NCBI GenBank assembly: GCA_001632425.1
Contig: KV425589.1
Coordinates: 12,543-76,542 of the forward strand
DNA length: 64,000 nucleotides
Source of the DNA: Neolentinus lepideus HHB14362 ss-1
Lineage: Eukaryota > Basidiomycota > Agaricomycetes > Gloeophyllales > Gloeophyllaceae
Direction of reading: 5' to 3'
A program made the translations under genes and the position numbers. Positions 21,100 through 31,745 of this stretch are shown here, in pieces (position 1 is the stretch's first letter; each line of letters begins with the position of its first letter). The notes under the pieces are model-generated. The model made no database searches. It was not told the DNA's origin and worked only from the letters and a program-made list of their open reading frames with translations.

Positions 21100-24000
21100 G
21101 TGCTAGAATACAGTGTAATAACAACGATAGCGAATATTATACAGCCTACTACAGTAAATCAATAACGTATGCACCATCGAATACCATGACAATTCCTGCC
21201 TCGTGAGACCATAGCTTCCGTGAAAAAATCCGGAATGTTTGACCATCACTTCAAAACCTGACACGTTTGTTAGATCCAGATGAGGAGAAAGCGCGTGACT
21301 CCTGAGTCCTGGTCGTTGGAGACAGCTCGGAATTCTCATACAGAACGGGCCGTGGGGAAGGGCTTCGTCGCGGAGATTGTAGAAGGGAAGTGAAGCGGGG
21401 ATGGCGCGCTCCTGTGCTAGAGCTCGTGCTGGTACCCACGTGAGACGGTGCAATGCCTGATTCCGTGTAGTAGTTAGCATCGTCGGCCACGACGCTGTTT
21501 ACGCGGACTCGTTTGACGCCCTGTGCAGGCGTCCTGGGCTCTGCATCGCTACCGTGGACCTCGCCCACCAACTTTTGAGCCTGCGATCTCACCGTCACCT
21601 CGCCTACAGCTGGGTCTTCAAATGCACCCAAGGATACATGAGGTAAGAGTGTCTGATGCGGGGCGGGCGTAGCGTCGGACTGGGGAACCGGCGTGTCTTT
21701 TGCTGCTACTGGAGGCTCTACGTCGGGAAGTTGGTCGTAGGTCTTGTCCAAGATGCTCAGAACAGCGGCATGAGTCTGATAGCTTGCGGGCTTGTCGAAG
21801 AAGAGATCGCGCCACTCAGAGATGCATGGCTTAAGATCCTCAAAATACGAGGTGAACCACATAAGCGTGCTTTTCCAATTACGCCCCATACAGCCAGCCT
21901 TGTGGTTTGAGATTGTGTTGAACTCGCCTTGAGTCCAAACAGCGAGTGGCGTATCCCTCACAGCCCAAGACGCAGCCATATTGTTGGGTCCGTCATAGAA
22001 GACGCAGATCCATATGGTGACATAGAGGAGGGATTCTAAGTCCCATTCAGGTTTGTGTTGAACGTTTCCCCATCCTAGAAGGAGGTCCACGGCCATGAAA
22101 GGTAAAGTACCCTGTGAAACTAGATCAGTACGCATCCCCAACAGTGCTTACGTCTCGCAGTTGTCTCACCGTTCGTTCAGCCTTGCCAGTTTGCCTGTCC
22201 GCTGGTTCAGGATAATCTGTGGCATAATCCAGGTCGATGAGCAGACCCTTGCGGTGACCATTGCCCTCTTCCGATGCGTCAATCAACATGACGTTGTTAA
22301 TGCTGATATCACGATGAATTATGCCAGTCTTCACAACCAAGTCTCTATGAGCTGCGCGGAAAGATGAGTCGTGGTATAATTACATTTCAATGGGTTGTAG
22401 CGCATTTACCTCGAATGACGTCTCTCATCGCCCCAATTAACTCCTTTTTTGTCTTGAACCAAGTTATCGGCACACCAAATGGCTCGAATACCAGACGCCG
22501 ATGCACACGGTAGTGGATATGCCCTCCCTGCTCTTCATATTGCTCGATTCGAGCGGCGGGACGGACCAGGTTGGTGCTGTCTTCTTCGGTACCTCGAACT
22601 TGGACTGTTTCGTCGTCCACCAGGTTCGGCACTCCTTCCACACCCTTAGCCTTTCTGAGGAAGTCAGCTTCCGTACAAGCACGACTCTTATCTTGCCAGC
22701 AATCTTTAATAGCATACGTCCTTCCTTCACGAGTTGCACGCCAGCAAGACGTCCCACGCCCGCAAATGGAATGACTGTGGTAGACCCGCTCTATGATCGT
22801 ATATGTCTTCCCAGCGACGGTCATGTCACGAGTACCATCTGGAAGTTTACGGAATGCCGAGTCGAATCCTAATGCCTCCTTGCTTGCGAACATGAAGCCC
22901 AAGACAAGACGCAAGAAAAGTTTAGGATCCTCACGGATATCGAACGGCTGTGATGAGATTTCGCCAGCCCTGTCGATAATGTGCAGGATAACGTTATATC
23001 CAAGGACTGTGAGAGCAGGAATGAAGCGCCGATCATCCTGGGCTTCATATATGATACGAGCAGCTTCCACCACTTGTCTTTGGGCAGCCTTCCTGTTGTC
23101 TGTGTTGTCGTTACACTTGAGTTCCCAAGAGAAGAGTGCCGTCTCCCATTTCCGCTCCGACCCAGCATCAAATATAAGAATATCGGGATGACGATCATGG
23201 GAAGGTTCACCAGGAACGCTGTTGGACAAACCACTCGGTGCGAACTCCGCCGTCACCTTGCGGTTGTATCGCGGACAATTTGGTGCAACGGCAGCAATAT
23301 CGGCGACGAGATTGGTGAGAAACAAGGCAAACTCTTTCTCTACATCTCCATTCTTGGACTTTCGGTGCAGATTCGGACACCCAATCCACATTCGCATCAT
23401 AGACGAAAAACGAAAGTGATTTCGTCGCATGAAACTGAAGGGGCTGAAGGAGGATAGATTGGTGTAGACGTTGTCCACAGATACCGGCAAGACACTGTCG
23501 GGAAAGACGTGTTCGATGAGCCTGTCGGTATTCTGGAGTACATGGCCTTCCATCTCGGCTTCGAAAAAGGTGTAGATCTCTTCGCGACGCAACGACTGGA
23601 TAGACTCGTATGGGCCAACAGAGAGGAACTTGGCATGTAAGGGCGTAACGTTCACAGATGTCCCAGCCGCAGGTTCAAGGTGGCTGTCGCTCGCAGCTTT
23701 GATAGGATTACGCCGTTTCCACTGTTTGTTTAGCAACTTCGCCATGTTCGCGATGAGTCGGGAAGAGAAGAGAGATGTGTGGCAGAACGTCCGAGTCGCG
23801 TCACATGAGTATTCAACTTGGTACAAATAAAATAAAACATGTACAAACCTTGCACACCCGAACGCTTAGCGTTGCACTCCCAAAGGAAGAATAAGGGCAC
23901 TACGTGATGTGTCGCAGACAGTGTTGTCCTGACGCCACAGAATTCTCAGTCATAAGTGAGGATGTATCATCTTTAGAGCCCCACAAGCCATACCTTATGA

Positions 24001-24100
24001 ATTACGGTGGAAATCCTCACATAGACCTCCGGCTTGTGGCCTGTTCAAATGAGCGCGACACCGCGATTGTCACGTCCCGGTTACACTGTCACGGCTGCCA
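21100..24100 (-). repeat. Right arm of ~3-kb inverted repeat
   Basis: Reverse-complement partner of 16895-19845, containing FunK1 copy 2 and flanking non-coding sequence on both sides. The match reaches about 24100 on the outside (block around TCACGTCCCGG, 24071-24081) and about 21100 on the inside. Unique sequence resumes beyond both points. Confidence 0.85.
21251..23745 (-). CDS. FunK1-type protein kinase, copy 2
   Basis: Three exons (23745-22410, 22351-22152, 22111-21251) give 798 residues starting MAKLLNKQWKRR. The in-frame ATG further out at 23826 is less likely, because copy 1 aligns at MAK. All motifs of copy 1 are kept: nuclease-like HPDILIF and FSWELKC with QRQVVEAARIIY, the AIK lysine, HRDISINN, LIDLD, GTLPFMAVDLL, and the Ser/Pro-rich tail ending KRVRF. 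Differences are scattered substitutions and small indels (for example an SPFSFM segment where copy 1 has TFSLR). The open frame and intact splice sites suggest it can still be expressed. It lies inverted relative to copy 1, so both genes transcribe towards the shared spacer. Confidence 0.85.
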
Positions 24101-25311
24101 TTGTTCGCTACTTTTGGGACCGGTTAATAGCTATTCCGCAATCAATCTCGTCGCAGTATCTTGCACAAACTTTGCCAGCTGTAATACTCTCAAGATGGCA
24201 TGTTTTTGCTGTCTCGACAGGTCATGGGTCATTGAGCGTCACATTTCAAACCAGACCATCAAAATACTCGTCATAAACCCGGTGTGCTGTTACACAGATA
24301 ATAGGGAATTTTGAATATCCTGACTTCTTTTCCACTCATCAGTATGTTCCACAAGAGGGTGTCTCAGCGCTCGCAGCTATGAGAGTCTTTTCAAGAGGCA
24401 CGTGTACGGTGAAATGGAGATCAGCTTAGAAAAGACTCGGAGCTTCCTTCCGGCGCATGGATGTGTGATGACTGTAGCCTTTTCGGGGTCGCTGTGTTCT
24501 TGGTTCTACTTACGCCGTCGAAGATCAAACTGATCCCCACCAAATGCGGTTGCATGCATGCGACAGTGATGAGAACTCCGTGCTCAAGCTCTTGATTTGC
24601 AGGTGCTCAAGCTCAAGGGTGGAGAGTATACGTACACATATGCACCAAACCTCAACGAGTGGGATGGGCTGGGCATCAAGATTCCGTCGACACACAGTGA
24701 ACCTAATGGGGAAGAGGTTGCGAAGAGTGGGAGCCGCAAGACCGAAAAAGGCCGGTCACGTCCTGTTATGGAATTATACCCGTTATTGTACAAATCCTGA
24801 CGAATACGCGGTCAAATGAGAGGTTGAGAGCCTTCAGTCTCGGAAGGAGGAGAGGCAAGCACATCAAGCTAATATTCAACTCTGTTATCGGTACATGAGG
24901 CCTGCGACAACGGGGCTTCGAACCGTCGCAAAGCGTTACAGGTTATGTTAATGGTTGGAGCTCTGAGACCAAGGCAGTCCTGCAGAGGACATTCAAGGAA
25001 TTTTTAGTGATCGGGACAGAACGTATGAGAACTGATGTGTGCGGGCACACGCGAGGCGTGGCCAGTGAGGCCGGGTCGATGGTCTACAACACAGAACAGC
25101 CTCATTATCCAGAGATATAATAACACCTGTTACATTTAGACTATCACTGGCGCGGCTAGACGGCGATCGGAGAACGTTCAAGTCCCGGTCAAAAATACGA
25201 GGCGCGTCGGGCACGGGCGTATTTGGTCCAGGTGGACACTTCATTCTGCTGGACTTGTAGCAGTAGCTCCTGCTTAAATCTGTGTAATACGCATCGATTA
25301 AGGAATACGTT
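24101..25311. other. Intergenic, no confident gene
   Basis: About 1.2 kb between the inverted repeat and the MCM10 3' end. Two overlapping plus-strand frames at 24544-24819 have no family resemblance, and no splice pattern extends them. A strong stem (TGCGAC/GTCGCA around a TTCGAAG loop) occurs near 24903-24930 but does not fit a tRNA. Confidence 0.45.
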
Positions 25312-27806
25312 TCAGTCCGTCCCCGATTCACTCTCATCTAGATCAATCATCTTTTCCTCTCTTGCTCGAGCGTTCAGTGGCAGTCCATCTGTACACACCC
25401 TATCGGACGCGGGCGGGTGCGTCTTGGACTGGATCTTCGCGTTTTTGGATTCGGATGGTATCACGGACTCCATTGCCTGCAGCTGCGATGGCACAGATAA
25501 CTGTGATCGCCGCCTGCCAGGTCGTAACGTCAAAGTTGTTTCGAAATTGACGTCCTGTCTGGACGACTGGAGAGTCGATAGTGCTTGCAACTGTATGAGG
25601 TTTGTCGGCACTCAGAATCCAAAGCGGCAAAAAGCCAGGGCATTGGACACACCTTTTTCTGAACCTCTCCGTCTTCCACCCTTCGCGAACCGGTCTTGTT
25701 GGTGGGATCAAATCCGAGAGTTTTGATCATCTTTGCGGAAAACGCATTCTTTAGTCCACCGCCGGTGGCCGCACTTCTCTTTTCCTTCTCTCGAGTTTTC
25801 TGCTTCCTTCTGTCTGTGCCGTCCGTCCTGATCCCCACCGCGTCCTTTGCATTCATGCCAAACTCTCTCGCTTTCACGAGCGCTTTCATCCCTTCCTTGT
25901 CTCTCTTGAGAAGCTCCTCCATAACCCTATCCGTATCCTTGGCAGCAAGTTTTCTCGCAGCTTTGGCTTGCCCTTCTCTGCCTATTGATTCACCGATGTA
26001 CATGTCCTTGGCAGCAGACCCTGACACGACATGGCCAGAGACAACGTAAACGGCGCCTGACCCAGAGTCGAGTTCAGGCTTCAGTCCCCATTGACGCCGA
26101 GAATCATATTCGTTTCGCTTCCGTTTCGGTCCAGAGTTAGCAGACATGCCAGACGTTCTAAGAGAAACATGAATCCCGGCGCAAGTGATGGTAATGGAAC
26201 AACTAACCCAATGCTGAACTCGCTCCTTCCTGCACGCCGTCTCTCCACGGCGTTCTGAATATGGTACTCGCAGACGTCACTGACTCTCTTGTCACACCAT
26301 CCGCCGCATACTTTGCCATCTCTTTTGACAACTGTACACATTCCCAAGTCTTTGGAGTGTCCAATAACCGCAATGCTATCTGCCGACTCCGGCGTTAAAG
26401 CTAAGATATTATTAACCGGGTGTGGGTCTTCGTTCGATCGCTGTAAAGTACAAAAAATCAACCATCGGTCAACCATCCAGGATGTCTACAAGATGTCCTA
26501 ACCTGGAAAGGTTTCAAAACCTTGGGGTTTAACAAAGCAACCACGGCTCCCTCCTTCAACTTCGCCATGGCTTCGAATGCACCTTTGCTACCTCCTCTCC
26601 AGACCTTCCGCTTCTGCTCGTCCTCCATCTCAATGACCTCGCAGCCATCAGATTCGAACAGCAACAGCGTCAGGAAAGCGTCTCCACGAATAACGGCTTT
26701 GCCGCCTGTCGAAGAAGAGCCACCAGAGCGCGCCCCGAAATCAATCAGTTTGAGATTGACATAACGTTTACCGTGGGGTTTCTTCTCCTGCGCTGCCTCT
26801 TTTCGTTTCGTCGTTGATCCCGATTTCGATTTATCCGGTAACAAGGGAGCCTCGTTGTCAGTTTGCATTCCATCACCGCCCTTGGTCGTAGCCACTGGTG
26901 CTCGACTGAATTTTATGGGACCTCGTTCTGCCACGACAGCGATTGTGACCCAATCACCGAACACGGGGACCTCATAACCCGACTTGTTAGGGAGTAGTCG
27001 AACGGCGGAGTAGAGACGGGATGGCGAGAGGTAATATCGTCCCCGCAAGTAATCCTGGAATTCATCGTGCGGAATGACTCGTTGTCTGAGAATAGGGCTG
27101 TGTAGTATAGTCTCGTAGCGAAGGAGTAGTAGGACTTACGATAGACGGATGCCAGAGTTTGGCTCCAACTTCTCAAAATGCGGATCATCGAACGGAGGCT
27201 TATGTTCTGCGGGACCGAGTTCAAGTTCTTCGACCAGAGCAAGTCTGTCATCACGTCTAGGAGCCTTGACTGAATCGTCTTCGTGGCTGGGCCTTGGAGC
27301 TGGAACCTCTTTGAACCCTGAAGATCGACCAACAGCCTCGTCCGGTCTGAGTTCTTCAGATTTCTTTGACAAACTGGAGAGCTTCTGAAGAACAGTAGAC
27401 GGAGCACTCGTCGGCACTGTGGCATGCCCTGAAACCTTATTGCTTGTGGCAGCTCCTATTACTGGCTTGGCTGAGCTGTTTAGAAGAGGAGCACGCTTCT
27501 GGTTTCCGCGACGTGATGTGCTGGCCAGAGTCCTCGCATTTCCAACATCCTTACTGACTCTCCTCTTCTCTATGTATTGCATCAGTGAACAGACATGTGA
27601 CCTAGTGAAACTAGCCACGTACTCGGGGACGGTGTGGTAGGCACAAGGAGATGAGAATCTGGTTTCTTTCTCTTCGGTGATGACGGCTTGAAGTTATCTT
27701 CTGTGACGCCAGGGTCCTTCAATTGTTTCTGCAGAAGAGCGATTTGCCTTTTGATCTCATATTGTCTGCGCTGCTCTTCCTGTTTCATGCTCGAAAGTGA
27801 ATCCAT
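25312..27806 (-). CDS. MCM10 replication initiation factor
   Basis: MCM10 loads and activates the CMG helicase and stabilises DNA polymerase alpha. Six exons (27806-27623, 27569-27140, 27085-26503, 26440-26208, 26157-25653, 25590-25312) sum to 737 residues in frame. The N-terminus is a short coiled coil (MKQEEQRRQYEIKRQIALLQKQ split at the Gln-rich part) followed by a KKRRV basic cluster created at the exon 1-2 junction. The OB-fold region carries DEFQDYLRGRYYLSPSRLYS and FGDWVTIAVVAERGPIKFS. The conserved zinc finger reads MCTVVKRDGKVCGGWCDKR, ending CEYH. The C-terminal half is basic (KRKRN, RRKQKTREKEKR) and ends in an acidic stretch. It is divergent from a hypothetical gene across a promoter containing ACGCGT boxes. 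Confidence 0.92.
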
Positions 27807-28378
27807 GATGATCAGAATACGACGGTATGGTGCGCAAGAGCAGGTGATGCTTGATTGCGATTGATCCACAAAACAGAAAAGTCGAAGAACGTAAGAGTCG
27901 CGTGGCCACCGGCGCCGTGTGACGATTGGAACGCGGTTGAATGAACGCGTCTCGACGCGTTATTTACTCCCATTTGTCCACCACGTGTAGTACCACGTGT
28001 ATTGCTCCAAACAAGTCAATTCCCACGCAAGGTACAATTAGACTCCGAAGCGTCTCGACTAAGCCCGATATTTCCTCTGTGAACAAGTAAATCCACTGTC
28101 TCGAAAATGCATACAGGAAGAGCGATTGTCTATCCGCGAACATAGCGTGTGTGATGCCGAGATAACCTGGACTAAATAAAAGGCGAAGCATCTGAATTAT
28201 CGGATGAGAAGGCCGGAACATACCGCGGCCCCGGACAAACGAGTGCTAAACCTGTTCATATATGGACGGGGAGGTTGTCGCAGGGCTTCCACTCGTTTTA
28301 TCCTTGCCACAGTGACGCGTGGCAACAATCACCCAGCACATCCTCATTTCTTATCCCTCCCTTCGTAGAATTCCTATC
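27807..28378. promoter_or_regulatory. Divergent MCM10 promoter with ACGCGT and CACGTG pairs
   Basis: Two MluI cell-cycle boxes (ACGCGT, 27945-27950 and 27955-27960) lie 139-154 bp upstream of the MCM10 ATG, and a third is at 28315-28320 close to the opposite gene. In yeasts MBF (Mbp1/Swi6-type factors) binds ACGCGT to switch on replication genes at G1/S. Two copies of ACCACGTGTA are spaced 12 bp apart (CACGTG at 27982-27987 and 27994-27999). The sites are seen directly; the regulation is inferred. Confidence 0.6.
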
Positions 28379-29358
28379 ATGTCGTCAACGCAGGCCGTAG
28401 CTGTAGTTGATTTAAAGAAACGGGCGGTACAGCTCGCGTCAGAGCTGTCCTCTCGGGATCAATTCTGGCATGCCGCCCATGAGTTACTGACATTCAAGTC
28501 TCTGTCCCCCTCTGAATTTGTACGACACTCGAAGAAGGTTCGCACGTGCCTTATTTACCTTCTGTTCATCCGCTCATTTCATTTTGTAGATCGTCACTCT
28601 GATAGAGGTAATATTCATATCATATCGACGTCGTACCCACCAGGCTAGACATCGTACCACCTTATTCTTTTCCTTGTAGATTACTCGGGCTCGACTTATT
28701 GAGTCGAACATCCCTTTGTCGAAGCATGTTATATGCACACCAGGCCACGAGCCTTATAGGTCTATCTACATTCAGCTACTGGAAGCACTGCAATCTCGAC
28801 AGTATCTCATCGAAGATAATCAACTTCGGGGTAGGTGGTTTGTGTGGCTCTCATATCATTGCCGTGTGGGTTAACTCCCTTATTTAGCTCGGATGAAGCG
28901 CCTGTTGCTACCTCTCATGAGTACCTCCGTAGCAAGCAGGAGCATCAGAGTCATGGGCGTCCCTATAGATGATGGTCTGCAGGCTGTTCCACAGACCCAT
29001 CTAAGGACCTTCCACCCTTACGAGCGCCAAAAAGGGCTCACACTTCGGGCACGCGACGAGATACCTGGTTGCGACATATCAATGCCGCGTAAGTCCAGTT
29101 TTACGAACACATTTCCGCCATCACTGAGTTACTGTGTTATTAACATCAATTCGATGGCTAGCGCCCGATGAACTCCCACAAGCATCCAGGAAACCGAAGA
29201 CCTCGGACCGTAAGATTTTCGACGAAACTATAACGCTCGATGTCCTTGAAGATAGCCCCCCCAAAAAGGAGCAATGGGGAGAGCATCCAGCGGCTGTTCC
29301 TCCTCGTGGGCGGTTGAGGGGAAGATTTGGCATTTTCTGCACTCACAAGCGGAGATAG
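28379..29358 (+). CDS. Conserved-looking hypothetical protein, five exons
   Basis: Exons 28379-28537, 28590-28607, 28680-28830, 28888-29088 and 29162-29358 sum to a 241-residue frame, all with good GT/AG sites; exon 2 is only 18 nt. The protein starts MSSTQAVAVVDLKKRAVQL and appears soluble, with a helical N-terminal half (SSRDQFWHAAHELLTFKSLSP) and a basic, disordered C-terminus ending RGRFGIFCTHKRR. I do not recognise a domain. It is divergently paired with MCM10 across a promoter with cell-cycle-type boxes, so co-regulation is possible. Consistent splicing phases argue that it is a real gene, although no homology can be claimed. Confidence 0.6.
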
Positions 29359-29740
29359 CCCACGGTCCTGGGAGTGTCATTACCACCAGGACTCATCGCT
29401 GAACCCTGAATCATTTTCATGTCTAGTCAACGACATCCATCAAAGCGATGCCCAACCATATCCGACGTCTCGCTATTATTTATCGCTATTGGTCTAATGG
29501 GGAGGGGCCATTACAAACAGAACAACCAAAATATTGTTGCGGAGCGTCAGGCTCCGTCAGACTCGTACTAGGACTGGACGTTCTCTTGGCGCGCATGCCA
29601 GGGGCAAGCAAAGCTTGGGCGGAATTCGGGCGACACAAGAAGAGAGTCTCGTTGTCCTGTTTTCTCAGCCGTTGATGTAAATTGTATTATAGCTCTGCCT
29701 ATTGTACAGTGATTGCATTTCTTCGGTGCGGTTCTTTGAC
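29359..29740. other. Intergenic between convergent genes
   Basis: A 0.38-kb gap between the convergent 3' ends of the hypothetical gene on the left and the small gene on the right. Only a short frame (29448-29675) with no resemblance is seen; it is probably 3' UTR. Confidence 0.5.
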
Positions 29741-30131
29741 TCAGTCTTTGAACATTGGACCGGACTCTGCAGACGAAGCAGCTGGCTCCCGTCTGTAGGC
29801 TTCCCTTGACTCGTGCGCACCGCCCGTGCCAGGTTCAGTGCCGGGTTCCGCGGCTATATTGATCACGTTAGCATAAGACGAGGAAGTTGAAGTCGATGGC
29901 TTACGCTTGGGGTCTACCTTGGGGTACACCTAAGAGCCTCCGGTGAGTGGGGGTTTACAAGTTCACGAAGAAAAGCGAGAGCACCTGTCCGGGATTTTCT
30001 TTGCATGGCTCAGGAGCCTCTGTCTTGGTGGGGAGTACCTGGCCGGGGAATTTAGCGTCCGCTGAGCAAAGTTCGTCAATACTAAAATGAAGAGCAATGA
30101 ACAAATGAGAATCACCTTCAGACAAAGACAT
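29741..30131 (-). CDS. Small acidic hypothetical protein
   Basis: The likely start is the ATG at 30131 (MSLSEGDSH). Reading continues to PCKENPGQ, then a GTGCTC...CTTAG intron joins VYPKVDPK near 29929. A second segment with GTAAGC donor, GCTAAC branch site and ATATAG acceptor is 51 nt long, so splicing or retention both keep the frame open and give about 94 or 111 residues. The protein ends SGPMFKD at 29741. It is acidic, rich in Glu, Pro and Gly, and has no domain I know. It shares a 260-bp divergent promoter with the SR-protein gene. Confidence 0.45.
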
Positions 30132-30390
30132 GATGCTACGATGATTAATTTATGCTGCAGACAGTGTTCGCCAACCTTTGGTAATAATTACGGTGGCTGC
30201 GTATATACTGAATAACCTACATGACGTAGAAGGTTTGGATATGCTTGTTACTCCGCGAACTATCACTGGGTAACAGGCTCACTCCCAGTCCTTTCTAGTC
30301 TCGTCATCATCTAGAATTTCCATCTCCGCTTGCTCGTTCTCTTTGTTCTCCTTCTAGGACCAGGGAGAGGCCCTCCTGTTCGTGCAGATC

Positions 30391-31384
30391 ATGCCTCGTA
30401 TATTGTTCGTGAGTGGATTCCACCGTTCCACGAGGGCCAGGGATCTTGCATACGAGTTTGAACGGTTCGTATTGTTTCACAATTGGTCAAGTTATGATCA
30501 TGACATGCAAATCCTAGCTACGGTCCTCTCGTCCGATGTGATGTACCAGCTCCTCGAAATCCCCATGCCCATTCTACCCCGTGAGTGTGAATTCGTTTCT
30601 CATGTTCTCGGTTTGCGCCAGGCGAGTCGAGTCGAGCCGAGGTCGAGACGTCCATACAACGCGCTACACCGTGCAATTCGTTATTCGCTCGCGTCTTTAA
30701 CGCCCCGCGCTCGCCCTCGAGAAAAAGAAGTACGATACGGGCTGTAGCGCCGCCTCTTCGCCATTTGTTCGCGCGCACCGCGCCTCCACGATCCGCCAGC
30801 GAAACACGCTCGCTCAACGCTCCTTCGAATCCCTCGTAGTTACGCCTTTGTCGAGTTCCAACGTTCCCGAGATGCAGAGGAAGCTTACATTGATATGTAC
30901 GTTGGTCACTTGATTTGCTGGAACGCTAACTGTACTTAGCCCCAACCAAGGCACGGCCGGCACTTTGAAGGATATCGCCTGAGTGTCCAGGTGAGAACGC
31001 CCAGTTTCACATACGCTAGACCGAACTGACGTCCCTCTCAAGTGGGCCAAGAACCCTCCGTCCTCCGTTTGGAGGTACGACAGACGCTCCCCGCCTCCCA
31101 GATCGTCCAGGGACCGTCGCGACCGCTCCAAAAGCCCGCGCCGCAACGATAGGGACCGTGAAGACCGGGACAAAAATCGTGACCGGAGGGATGATCGTGA
31201 CTGGGACAGGGAGGACAGAGATAAGAGACGGAGCAGGAGTCCGGTGGACAGGAGCCCTGCGGACAGGAAGCGAAGTGCGTCTCCGGAGAGGCGTAAGGAC
31301 GATAAGGCCAGAACGCCGCCTCCGGCGGATGACGGTAAAAATGAAGATGACAGGGCGCAGACCCCTCCTTCGTATGAGAATTAA
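30391..31384 (+). CDS. SR-type splicing factor with one RRM
   Basis: Five exons (30391-30464, 30518-30580, 30840-30896, 30951-30990, 31043-31384) give 191 residues. The RRM is spread over exons 1-4: RILFVSGFHR (RNP2), FERYGPLVRCDVPA assembled across a junction, YAFVEFQRSRDAEEAY (RNP1) and GYRLSVQWAKNPPSSVWR. The C-terminus from about residue 95 is an Arg/Asp/Ser-rich RS-like domain (RSPPPRSS, DRDREDRDK, SRSPVDRSPADRKRSASP). This is the architecture of SRSF-type pre-mRNA splicing regulators that are phosphorylated on RS repeats and act in the nucleus. The tiny exons make the RRM invisible to single-frame searches. The start at 30391 gives MPRILFV. Confidence 0.88.
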
Positions 31385-31745
31385 TTGCACTTCTCTCTTC
31401 TCCCCAGGCAAGCAAAACACCACGATTCCTTTGTGGACTCGATGGACCTTCCAATTCACTTCGAGCTTCGTTTGGCTTCCTCGCACTATTTTGTACCATC
31501 CAGACATGTTGTAGTCGGTTTTCGTGAGAATGAGAATTGTTTCATCGTTTGGTTATGTAGCCGCAGCGATTATGTGCCAGTGAACCGCCCGTGGACAAGA
31601 TGCTGCCATGTTTGTCGTATATCTCCACGATGTCCCACTGCAATGATAGACGCCGGGTGTAAGTGCACTGCGTTTTGTCATCTTGACCTTCGTTTACCTC
31701 CGAAACCCTGTATCCGAACTCTCTAATTCCTTCTGTCAACCATCC
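31385..31745. other. Intergenic, 3' UTR/promoter
   Basis: A 0.36-kb gap between two plus-strand genes. Nothing beyond the presumed 3' UTR of the SR factor and the promoter of the RING-CH gene; no repeat or clear TATA box. Confidence 0.5.

Noticed and set aside
24903..24930. tRNA-like TTCGAAG loop with strong stem on the minus strand
   Set aside because: No D-arm, anticodon arm or acceptor stem can be paired around it; the stem is six perfect pairs continuing beyond the T-stem size.
27964..28221. Minus-strand frame in the MCM10 promoter
   Set aside because: Short, without family resemblance, and lies over the CACGTG boxes of a divergent promoter.
29448..29675. 75-residue plus-strand frame
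   Set aside because: Lies between two convergent gene ends, has no motif and is best explained as 3' untranslated sequence.
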